Source of the DNA: an uncultured Flavobacteriales bacterium
Lineage (GTDB): Bacteria > Bacteroidota > Bacteroidia > Flavobacteriales_D > Sanyastnellaceae
Length of the DNA stretch: 6,821 nt
Reading direction: 5' to 3'
NCBI GenBank assembly: GCA_937974555.1
Contig: CALJKR010000029.1
Location: 1-6,821, forward strand
A program made the translations under genes and the position numbers. Below, one piece after another: positions 1 to 6,282 of the stretch (positions are counted from its first letter, which is position 1; each line of letters starts with the position of its first letter). The notes below the pieces were generated by a model. That model was given only the letters and a program-made list of their open reading frames with translations. It was not told the origin of the DNA and did not search any database.

Positions 1-1090
1 AGACGATATAGCCAAAAACCAAAGGCAATGAAACCGGTAGCATGAATTGCTGGGTGTCGGTTTCGCTATCAACTGCAGCCCCGATGGCCGCAAATAGAGA
101 GGCATACAAGAAATATCCACCAATAAAATAGAAAACAAACAAGCTAATCATCAAGGTCCAATTGATTTGAAAGAACCAGTTGATGGCCTGATTATTCATG
201 AGTTCTGCCATCATTTCGGCTTGGTTAGCACCCGTACTCATCAACTGAGCATTTTCCACAACCGCCGCTCCACCAGCAATTTGAGAGGAGAAGAAAGAGA
301 TGCCCACTGTGGCAACCACAGAGGACAATACCACCCACATTAAAAACTGCGTCAATCCCACCAACCCAATACCGATGACTTTGCCCATCATCAATTGAAA
401 GGGCTTGACAGAAGACACAATGACTTCGACGATTCGATTGGTCTTTTCTTCAATAACACCACGCATCACTTGCACGCCATACATGAAGATGAACATGTAG
501 ATTAAAATTGCAAATACAAATCCAATGACCGCCTTTTCTTGGGTTTTGTCCTCCTGCCCCATGTTGTCTACATTGATTTCCGCAAAAGAGACGTTCATCT
601 TGGCGCGCTTGTATTTTTCATAATCCAATTGCAAACTGTCCACTACCCGAAATCTTTCCAAAGAAATCTCCAAATCATCACCCACTTTACGTTGAACAAA
701 TTCTCCAGGAAATTTCTTGTAGTAGAAATTACATTTGCCATCATTGATCGTCACATCATCCACTTCTACCATTACTTGGTACTGTCCCGCTTTAAAATCC
801 TCAGGACTTACCTCCTTTCTGGTAAAGGAATAAATCACCCTTTCATTGTCCTTGAATTGATCCACAAAACGGGGATACAAGGTTTGACTTGAACTGTCAT
901 AATGTGTGATCACAGCATAAGGATCAACCACCAAAACCTGGTAAACCGATTTGTCATTCATGGTTACCGCAATGGCACCAAACATCAAGGCTGCAAATAA
1001 AATGGGGCCCAAAAAAGTCATGATTAAAAACGACTTTTTCTTCACGCGACTGAGATACTCGCGTTTGATAATCAATAGAATTTTATTCAT
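1..1090 (-). CDS. NatB-like ABC transporter permease (ABC-2 type), C-terminus beyond left edge
   Basis: Membrane subunit of an ABC-2 exporter of the NatB / YhaP kind (sodium or small-molecule extrusion in characterised relatives; substrate here unknown). The minus-strand frame is open from the ATG at 1090 to the window edge, giving 363 residues without a stop. The start MNKILLIIKREY is followed by a first membrane segment (about residues 21-45), a large hydrophilic, presumably extracytoplasmic, domain (about 46-185), and a second membrane segment (about 188-210). Next comes the family hallmark EEKTNRIVEVIVSSVKP (215-231). Further hydrophobic segments lie near 238-268 and 312-340. The conserved stretch DSETDTQQFMLPVS (342-355) is also typical of NatB proteins. 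Relatives run to roughly 400-450 residues, so the last one or two membrane segments are probably missing. It overlaps the end of the upstream ATPase gene by 8 bases, which implies coupled translation and a shared complex. Family assignment is strong; substrate is not. Confidence 0.9.
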   Translation of the reverse strand, partial: MNKILLIIKREYLSRVKKKSFLIMTFLGPILFAALMFGAIAVTMNDKSVYQVLVVDPYAVITHYDSSSQTLYPRFVDQFKDNERVIYSFTRKEVSPEDFKAGQYQVMVEVDDVTINDGKCNFYYKKFPGEFVQRKVGDDLEISLERFRVVDSLQLDYEKYKRAKMNVSFAEINVDNMGQEDKTQEKAVIGFVFAILIYMFIFMYGVQVMRGVIEEKTNRIVEVIVSSVKPFQLMMGKVIGIGLVGLTQFLMWVVLSSVVATVGISFFSSQIAGGAAVVENAQLMSTGANQAEMMAELMNNQAINWFFQINWTLMISLFVFYFIGGYFLYASLFAAIGAAVDSETDTQQFMLPVSLPLVFGYIV

Positions 1091-2015
1091 GACTCAATTG
1101 CTTTGCTGTAACAGCTTGGATAAAAATTTCATTCATGTTCGGCACCAATTCGCGGGCAGAAACCACTTCATTATTCTGCATGACCGCTCTCAGCAAGTCA
1201 TTTAATTTTAAACCACCATTGATTTTGATTTTGGCTTTGTTGAAACCATCCAATACATGATGATCCATGAGTTCAAATTGATGACCCAGACTAATGCCCA
1301 ACTCCATGGCTGTGCCGACATATTCTATTTCGAATAAATGCTGTTTAAACTGCTCTTTCACCGATTTCACGGGACCGCACAGAATCAAATGAGACTGATG
1401 AATGAGCCCTATTTCATCGCACAATTCTTCAACACTACCCATGTCATGGGTTGATAAAATAATGGTAGCGCCAAGCGATTTCAATCGCAACATTTCCTCT
1501 TGTATTAACGCGGCGTTAATTGGATCAAATCCACTAAAAGGCTCATCCAAAATCAACAATTCGGGTTCATGCAAAATGGTCGTAATAAATTGCACCTTCT
1601 GCGCCATTCCCTTGGATAGGTCTTCTATGGTCTTGTTCCACCAAGCCATGATATCAAATTTCTCAAACCAATAGGTCAAACGTTTGATGGCTTCCTGCTT
1701 TGAAAGTCCTTTTAATTGAGCGAGATAAACACATTGCTCTCCCACTTTCATTTTCTTGTACAACCCCCTTTCCTCCGGCAGATAACCAATGTGGGCGATG
1801 TGTTCGGGGCGCAATGTATCCCCTTTAAAAATGACCCTTCCTTGATCTGGAGCGGTAATTTGATTGATGATTCGAATAAGACTGGTCTTACCTGCTCCAT
1901 TGGGACCCAACAATCCAAAAACATGACCTTGTTGTACCTCTAAATTGATATTCTGCAAAGCAATATGTTGACCATATCGTTTGGAAACATCTTGAATCGA
2001 CAAAAGCGCTGACAT
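1083..2015 (-). CDS. NatA-like ABC transporter ATP-binding protein
   Basis: Cytoplasmic ATPase, 310 residues, that powers the permease encoded just downstream. The Walker A motif GPNGAGKT is at 37-44. The region GYLPEERGLY (77-86) replaces the usual Q-loop and is characteristic of NatA-like ATPases. The ABC signature reads LSKGM (133-137) instead of LSGGQ, also common in this subfamily. Walker B LLILDE is at 153-158 with catalytic E158, and the switch histidine is H190 in STHD. The last 100 or so residues form the accessory C-terminal domain seen in NatA/YhaQ-type proteins (DUF4162-like). The start at 2015 is the only sensible one: no other in-frame ATG occurs before M89, and Walker A requires the N-terminus. 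The stop TAA (1085-1083) lies inside the permease start region, an 8-base overlap. A TAnnTTTG promoter box sits only 4 bases upstream of the start codon. Sodium export is inferred only from distant relatives; drug, lipid or peptide export is equally possible. Confidence 0.93.
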   Translation of the reverse strand: MSALLSIQDVSKRYGQHIALQNINLEVQQGHVFGLLGPNGAGKTSLIRIINQITAPDQGRVIFKGDTLRPEHIAHIGYLPEERGLYKKMKVGEQCVYLAQLKGLSKQEAIKRLTYWFEKFDIMAWWNKTIEDLSKGMAQKVQFITTILHEPELLILDEPFSGFDPINAALIQEEMLRLKSLGATIILSTHDMGSVEELCDEIGLIHQSHLILCGPVKSVKEQFKQHLFEIEYVGTAMELGISLGHQFELMDHHVLDGFNKAKIKINGGLKLNDLLRAVMQNNEVVSARELVPNMNEIFIQAVTAKQLSHE

Positions 2016-2019
2016 GGGG

Positions 2020-2053
2020 CAAATCTAACGCGAATTGCTTACAGTCCTTTCAA
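2020..2053 (-). promoter_or_regulatory. Predicted Bacteroidota-type promoter of the ABC transporter operon
   Basis: Read on the minus strand, TAGATTTG (2027-2020) matches the Bacteroidota -7 consensus TAnnTTTG exactly. A TTG (2053-2051) lies 23 bases upstream of it, at the long end of the 17-23 base spacing reported for TTG/TAnnTTTG promoters. Transcription would be expected to begin about 7 bases after the box, near 2013-2015, which is the ATG itself. If so, the message would have essentially no 5' leader. The match is exact but the motif is short, so this is a prediction. Confidence 0.5.
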
Positions 2054-2063
2054 TGGTCTGTGT

Positions 2064-2071
2064 TATATTTG
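2064..2071 (+). promoter_or_regulatory. Predicted -7 promoter box of the ugd operon
   Basis: TATATTTG at 2064-2071 matches the Bacteroidota TAnnTTTG element. Transcription would begin near 2078, leaving a leader of about 18 bases before the ATG at 2096. That leader is A-rich just before the start, as is usual in this phylum where Shine-Dalgarno sequences are weak. The nearest upstream TTG (2035-2037) is 26 bases away, longer than the usual 17-23, so the -33 element is poor or absent. The promoter probably drives the whole plus-strand operon. Confidence 0.5.
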
Positions 2072-2095
2072 CATCTTACCGTTAAGAAAATAAAA

Positions 2096-3406
2096 ATGAA
2101 TATTGCAGTCATCGGAACAGGCTATGTTGGATTGGTCACTGGAACTTGTTTTGCCGAAACCGGAAACAAGGTGATCTGTGTTGACATCAACGAAGAAAAA
2201 GTCAACGCCATGAAAGCGGGAAAAATCCCGATTTACGAGCCTCATCTTGATGTTTTGTTTGAAAGAAACATCCGTGAAGGACGTTTAAAATTCACCACTC
2301 AAATTGAAGAAGCTGTAGAGCAAGCTCAGATAATATTTTTGGCGTTGCCTACACCTCCCGGTGAAGACGGCAGTGCTGACTTGAGCTATGTTCTCAAAGT
2401 AGCGGATGATTTGGGATGGATCATCAAGGATTATAAAGTGATTGTAGACAAGTCGACGGTTCCTGTAGGAACTGCGGAGAAGGTTCGTGATGCCGTTGCA
2501 CGCAAAGCGCAAGTACCTTTTGACGTGGTCAGCAATCCTGAATTTTTAAGGGAAGGATTTGCTGTCGATGATTTTATGAAGCCTGACCGCGTGGTGATTG
2601 GCACTTCAAGTGATCGCGCCAAAAAACTAATGGAAGAATTGTACAAGCCATTTGTTAGACAAGGCAATCCTTTGATTGTCATGGATGAGCGTTCTGCCGA
2701 ATTGACCAAATATGCCGCCAATGCTTTCTTGGCTACCAAAATTTCATTCATGAATGAGATAGCTAATTTCTGTGAGCGCGTGGGTGCTGACGTGGATATG
2801 GTTCGCTTGGGCATTGGCACTGATGAGCGCATTGGCAAGCGATTCTTGTTTCCTGGGATTGGATATGGTGGAAGTTGTTTCCCCAAAGACGTACAAGCTT
2901 TGGCAAAAAGTGGCGTTGAAAATGGATACGAATTCCGAATTTTGAAAAGTGTTATGAAAGTCAATGACCGTCAAAAGACCGTCTTGCTTTCTCCCATCAT
3001 GAATCACTTTGAACAAAAGTTGACCAAGAAGAGAATCGCCATTTGGGGATTGGCATTCAAGCCCGATACCGATGACATCCGAGAAGCCCCCGCTTTGTAT
3101 ATGATCGAACATTTATTAGAAGCAGGTGCAGATATCATTGCATACGATCCGGAAGCAATGCCCAATGTTCAGAGACAGAAAAATTACCCCATTCAATATT
3201 CCAACGATCAATATTCATTGCTTGAAGAAGCTGATGCTTTATTGATTTGCACCGAATGGGGAATGTTCAGAAATCCAGATTTTGATTTGATGAAAAAATC
3301 GATGAAAAATCCAGTGATTTTTGACGGCAGAAACTTGTACGAAAACAACAAAATGCGCGAATTGGGTTGGACCTATTTCAGTATTGGTCGTAATCCCATT
3401 GTATAA
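2096..3406 (+). CDS. ugd: UDP-glucose 6-dehydrogenase
   Basis: Cytoplasmic enzyme that oxidises UDP-glucose twice with NAD+ to give UDP-glucuronate, the substrate of the next gene. The protein has 436 residues, the normal length. The N-terminal Rossmann fold starts at residue 1 with the NAD motif GTGYVG (7-12) and D30 at the end of the second strand. The central helical domain carries K205 and N209 in ELTKYAANAF and the conserved KISFMNEI. The catalytic cysteine is C261 in GYGGSCFPKD (257-266). The C-terminal UDP-binding domain contains GLAFKPDTDDIREAP (318-332). I chose the ATG at 2096: an in-frame GTG at 2060 would add 12 residues, but these precede the start of the Rossmann strand and would overlap the predicted promoter box at 2064-2071. 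It is first in a four-gene operon, with a 2-base gap to the next gene. It is a distant paralogue of the dehydrogenase at 4973-6271. Confidence 0.96.
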   Translation: MNIAVIGTGYVGLVTGTCFAETGNKVICVDINEEKVNAMKAGKIPIYEPHLDVLFERNIREGRLKFTTQIEEAVEQAQIIFLALPTPPGEDGSADLSYVLKVADDLGWIIKDYKVIVDKSTVPVGTAEKVRDAVARKAQVPFDVVSNPEFLREGFAVDDFMKPDRVVIGTSSDRAKKLMEELYKPFVRQGNPLIVMDERSAELTKYAANAFLATKISFMNEIANFCERVGADVDMVRLGIGTDERIGKRFLFPGIGYGGSCFPKDVQALAKSGVENGYEFRILKSVMKVNDRQKTVLLSPIMNHFEQKLTKKRIAIWGLAFKPDTDDIREAPALYMIEHLLEAGADIIAYDPEAMPNVQRQKNYPIQYSNDQYSLLEEADALLICTEWGMFRNPDFDLMKKSMKNPVIFDGRNLYENNKMRELGWTYFSIGRNPIV

Positions 3407-3408
3407 TC

Positions 3409-4395
3409 ATGGCCAGAGTATTAATCACAGGAGCCGCAGGCTTTCTAGGATCTCATTTATGTGATCGTTTTATCAAAGAAGGATTTGATGTCGTTGCCAT
3501 GGACAACCTCATCACTGGAGATTTAAAGAACATCGAACATCTATTCAAACTTCCACAGTTTGAATTCTATCACCACGATGTTTCGAAATTTATTCATGTC
3601 GCTGGAGAATTGGATTACATCCTTCACTTTGCCTCACCTGCATCTCCCATTGATTATCTAAAAATCCCCATTCAAACTTTAAAAGTGGGATCTTTGGGAA
3701 CCCACAATTGCTTGGGATTGGCCAAGGAAAAAAATGCACGAATTATCGTTGCATCAACCAGTGAAATTTATGGAGATCCCCATGTCCATCCCCAAGTAGA
3801 AAGCTATTGGGGAAATGTCAATCCTGTGGGTCCAAGAGGTGTATATGACGAAGCCAAACGTTTTCAGGAAGCCATCACCATGGCCTACCATACTTTTCAT
3901 GGTGTAGAGACCAGAATCGTTCGGATTTTCAACACCTATGGCCCAAGAATGCGATTAAACGATGGTCGTGTATTGCCCGCCTTTATTGGACAAGCATTGC
4001 GTGGAGAGGATTTGACCATATTTGGAGACGGATCTCAAACCCGTAGCTTCTGTTATGTGGACGATTTGGTTGAAGGAATATACCGTTTGCTCATGAGCGA
4101 TTGTGCGGATCCAGTAAACATTGGAAACCCGGATGAAATCACCATCAAAGATTTTGCAGAAGAGATTATTAAGCTAACAGGAACCGATCAAAAGGTGGTC
4201 TACCATCCTTTGCCTACTGATGATCCCAAGCAAAGAAGACCAGACATTACTTTGGCCAAGCAATTGCTGCAATGGGAACCCAAAGTGCATCGCAGCGAAG
4301 GATTGAAAATCACTTACGAATATTTCAAAACCTTGACACAAGAGGAGTTGAATAAAATTGAACATAAAAACTTCGAAAATTACAATCGTAAATAA
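3409..4395 (+). CDS. uxs: UDP-glucuronate decarboxylase (UDP-xylose synthase)
   Basis: Extended short-chain dehydrogenase that converts UDP-glucuronate to UDP-xylose through a 4-keto intermediate, with NAD+ recycled. The protein has 328 residues. The NAD-binding GAAGFLG motif is at 8-14 and D32 ends strand 2. The catalytic centre has S118 and E119 in ASTSEIYG and the Y146-x3-K150 pair in VYDEAK. R277 in QRRPDI matches the arginine that, with the Ser/Thr-Glu pair, distinguishes UXS and ArnA-type decarboxylases from the epimerases. DGSQTRSFCYVDDLV (207-221) is the usual sugar-nucleotide binding region. No membrane segment is present, unlike animal UXS, so it should be cytoplasmic. The last 20 or so residues form a charged tail. 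The start ATG at 3409 lies 2 bases after the ugd stop and the gene ends in TAATG, sharing one base with the next gene. Together with ugd it forms a complete UDP-Glc to UDP-Xyl route. A 4,6-dehydratase is less likely given the arginine and the partner gene. Confidence 0.93.
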   Translation: MARVLITGAAGFLGSHLCDRFIKEGFDVVAMDNLITGDLKNIEHLFKLPQFEFYHHDVSKFIHVAGELDYILHFASPASPIDYLKIPIQTLKVGSLGTHNCLGLAKEKNARIIVASTSEIYGDPHVHPQVESYWGNVNPVGPRGVYDEAKRFQEAITMAYHTFHGVETRIVRIFNTYGPRMRLNDGRVLPAFIGQALRGEDLTIFGDGSQTRSFCYVDDLVEGIYRLLMSDCADPVNIGNPDEITIKDFAEEIIKLTGTDQKVVYHPLPTDDPKQRRPDITLAKQLLQWEPKVHRSEGLKITYEYFKTLTQEELNKIEHKNFENYNRK

Positions 4396-4976
4396 TGGGA
4401 TACTTTGCACATGAAACTGCCGTCATTGATGATGGATGCTCCATTGGCGAGAACACCAAAATCTGGCATTTCTCTCACATCATGCCCAATTGTAAAATTG
4501 GCAATAATTGCAACATCGGTCAGAACGTAGTGATCAGTCCCGATGTCGTTCTCGGTAACAACGTGAAAGTTCAAAACAACGTGAGTTTGTACACGGGAGT
4601 GATTTGTGAAGACGACGTTTTCTTGGGCCCCTCCTGTGTTTTCACGAATGTAATCAATCCAAGAAGCGCTGTTGTTCGCAAAGATGAATACCGCCAATCC
4701 ATTATTAGAAAAGGAGTTTCAATTGGCGCCAATGCCACCATCGTCTGTGGTTATGAAATTGGAGAATATGCATTCATTGGCGCAGGAGCTGTAATTACGA
4801 AACCTGTAAAAGCATACGCCTTGATGGTTGGAAATCCAGCCCGACACAAAGGTTGGATGAGCAAAATGGGACATAAATTGGAATTCAACAACCAAGGAAT
4901 AGCCCAATGCCCCGAATCAAAAGAACAATACGAATTGAAAAACGAAATAGTAACTTGTATATCTGATCAAAAATGA
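4395..4976 (+). CDS. wbpD: WbpD/WlbB-like sugar-nucleotide N-acetyltransferase (left-handed beta-helix)
   Basis: Acetyl-CoA-dependent transferase of the hexapeptide-repeat family, 193 residues. Imperfect hexapeptide repeats of the type I-G-x-x-x-x run from about residue 8 to 145 and form a left-handed beta-helix, expected to trimerise. An extended loop FTNVINPRSAVVRKDEYR (83-100) interrupts the helix. The blocks IWHFSHI (23-29), NIGQNVVIS (40-48), GANATIVCG (111-119) and AFIGAGAVITK (126-136), with the ending VGNPARHKGWMS (145-156), resemble WbpD/WlbB, which acetylate the 3-amino group of UDP-2-acetamido-3-amino-2,3-dideoxy-glucuronate. The neighbouring UDP-HexNAc dehydrogenase fits this role. 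However, the oxidase and aminotransferase that make the amino sugar are not in the window, so another amino-sugar substrate is possible. The tail after residue 160 contains CPESKEQYEL and a second cysteine (C172, C188). The start overlaps the uxs stop by one base (TAATG) and the end overlaps the next gene by four (ATGA), so translation is probably coupled. Confidence 0.85.
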   Translation: MGYFAHETAVIDDGCSIGENTKIWHFSHIMPNCKIGNNCNIGQNVVISPDVVLGNNVKVQNNVSLYTGVICEDDVFLGPSCVFTNVINPRSAVVRKDEYRQSIIRKGVSIGANATIVCGYEIGEYAFIGAGAVITKPVKAYALMVGNPARHKGWMSKMGHKLEFNNQGIAQCPESKEQYELKNEIVTCISDQK

Positions 4977-6271
4977 TTTACCAAGAATTAGTCAACAAAG
5001 AAAAAAGCCTTTGCGTAGTAGGTTTGGGCTATGTAGGATTACCCATTGCATTGGAATTTGCGAAAACCATCAAAGTGGTTGGTTTTGACATCAATGCGGA
5101 GCGTGTCGAAATGATGCGCAATCACATCGATCCATCCAACGAATTAACGGCCGAAGATTTCAAGGGTTGCGATATCACCTTCACCAATCAATTGGAAGAT
5201 CTTGCCAATGTTGGATTCTTTGTTGTTGCTGTTCCTACGCCAATCAACAACATGAATCTACCTGATCTTGGGCCCGTCATCAGCGCATCTAAAACGGTAG
5301 GTAAAGTTTTGAAAAAAGGAGATTACGTCGTGTACGAAAGCACAGTATATCCCGGTTGTACAGAAGATGATTGTGTTCCTGTATTGGAGGAATTGTCTGG
5401 TTTAAAGATGGGCGCCGATTTTAAAGTGGGATACTCACCTGAGCGAATCAACCCTGGAGATAAAGTCAATACATTGCGCAGCATCGTTAAAATTGTCAGT
5501 GGTTGTGATGCAGAGAGTTTAGATCAAATTGATTTGGTGTACAAATTGGTCATCGATGCGGGACTGCACAGAGCGGCTTCAATTAAAGTAGCGGAAGCTG
5601 CGAAAATTATCGAGAATACGCAGCGCGATGTCAACATTGCCTTGATCAATGAACTTTCATTGATTTTTAATCGCATGGGGTTAAACACCTATGATGTCTT
5701 GGAAGCCGCAGGAACCAAATGGAATTTCTTAAAATTCCAACCGGGTTTGGTAGGAGGCCATTGCATTGGCGTAGACCCTTATTATTTGGTATACAAAGCC
5801 AAGAAAATGGGCTATTATTCCAAAGTCATTTCTTCTGCCCGATATGTCAATGATTCGATGGGCTCTTACGTTGGAAAACAAACCGTGAAGAAGATCATGG
5901 AGATGGGAAGAAATGCGCTTGAGTCCAAAGTATTGGTCATGGGTGCTACTTTCAAAGAAAATGTTAGTGATATAAGGAACTCCAAGGTGGTTGATATTAT
6001 TCGTGAATTGGAAAGCTTTTCGGTTCAGGTGGACATCATCGATCCACATGCGGATAGTGCAGAGCTTCAGCATGAATACGGATTTTCACTTGTAGAAAAT
6101 GCTACTCCCAATACCTACGAAGCCATCATCATTGCTGTATCGCACAATGAATATTTACAAATGGATGAAAGTTATCTGAAATCCTTGATGAAAGATGGCA
6201 AAGGCGTTGTAGTAGATATCAAAGGGATGTACCGTTCCAGAATTAAAGAATTGAACTATTGGAGTTTATAA
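4973..6271 (+). CDS. tviB: UDP-N-acetyl-D-hexosamine 6-dehydrogenase, TviB/WbpO-like
   Basis: NAD-dependent enzyme that oxidises C6 of UDP-GlcNAc or UDP-GalNAc to the uronic acid. The protein has 432 residues, a full-length member of the UDP-glucose/GDP-mannose dehydrogenase family. The NAD motif GLGYVGLP is at 17-24. VAVPTPI (85-91) and YESTVYPG (121-128) belong to the N-terminal domain. GYSPERINPGDK (153-164) and KVAEAAKIIENTQRDVNIAL (205-224) are blocks typical of UDP-HexNAc dehydrogenases. The catalytic cysteine is C264 in GGHCIGVDPYYL (261-272). The GVDPYYL version points to TviB/WbpO/CapL rather than WbpA, where P-I/V-D-P-F-Y-L is usual. GATFKENVSDIRNSK (324-338) starts the UDP-binding domain. 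GlcNAc versus GalNAc preference cannot be told from sequence by eye. The start ATG overlaps the previous stop as ATGA. It is the last sugar-nucleotide gene of the operon, 11 bases before the receptor gene. Confidence 0.93.
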   Translation: MIYQELVNKEKSLCVVGLGYVGLPIALEFAKTIKVVGFDINAERVEMMRNHIDPSNELTAEDFKGCDITFTNQLEDLANVGFFVVAVPTPINNMNLPDLGPVISASKTVGKVLKKGDYVVYESTVYPGCTEDDCVPVLEELSGLKMGADFKVGYSPERINPGDKVNTLRSIVKIVSGCDAESLDQIDLVYKLVIDAGLHRAASIKVAEAAKIIENTQRDVNIALINELSLIFNRMGLNTYDVLEAAGTKWNFLKFQPGLVGGHCIGVDPYYLVYKAKKMGYYSKVISSARYVNDSMGSYVGKQTVKKIMEMGRNALESKVLVMGATFKENVSDIRNSKVVDIIRELESFSVQVDIIDPHADSAELQHEYGFSLVENATPNTYEAIIIAVSHNEYLQMDESYLKSLMKDGKGVVVDIKGMYRSRIKELNYWSL

Positions 6272-6282
6272 AATAAATCATT

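Larger units (their letters stand above)
2016..2095. promoter_or_regulatory. Divergent intergenic region between ABC operon and sugar-nucleotide operon
   Basis: This 80 bp gap is the only real intergenic space in the window. It separates the minus-strand ABC genes from the plus-strand ugd operon and must carry the promoters of both. Both strands contain a match to the Bacteroidota -7 element TAnnTTTG, at 2020-2027 (minus) and 2064-2071 (plus), annotated separately. The two boxes are 36 bp apart and face away from each other, so RNA polymerase footprints would overlap. I see no clear operator palindrome, attenuator or riboswitch in this space. Confidence 0.7.

Noticed and set aside
539..892. 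Open frame of 117 codons on the plus strand
   Set aside because: It lies entirely antisense to the permease gene, which has clear family motifs. The translation has no recognisable domain.
1123..2752. 15-base repeat AAAATTTCATTCATG at 1123-1137 and 2738-2752
   Set aside because: The two copies sit in unrelated genes read on opposite strands and each is explained by its own codons. There is no extended flanking similarity, so it is likely chance in AT-rich sequence.
2744..2757. Perfect 14-base palindrome TCATTCATGAATGA inside ugd
   Set aside because: It encodes the highly conserved SFMNE segment of UDP-glucose dehydrogenases, so the protein sequence explains it. It is also far from any promoter.
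2431..2964. Open frame of 177 codons on the minus strand inside ugd
   Set aside because: It is antisense to a strongly conserved dehydrogenase with an intact catalytic motif. It shows no domain and no promoter or start context.
6272..6282. Possible terminator or promoter between the dehydrogenase and the receptor
   Set aside because: The gap is 11 AT-rich bases with no hairpin and no TAnnTTTG box, so nothing can be supported.
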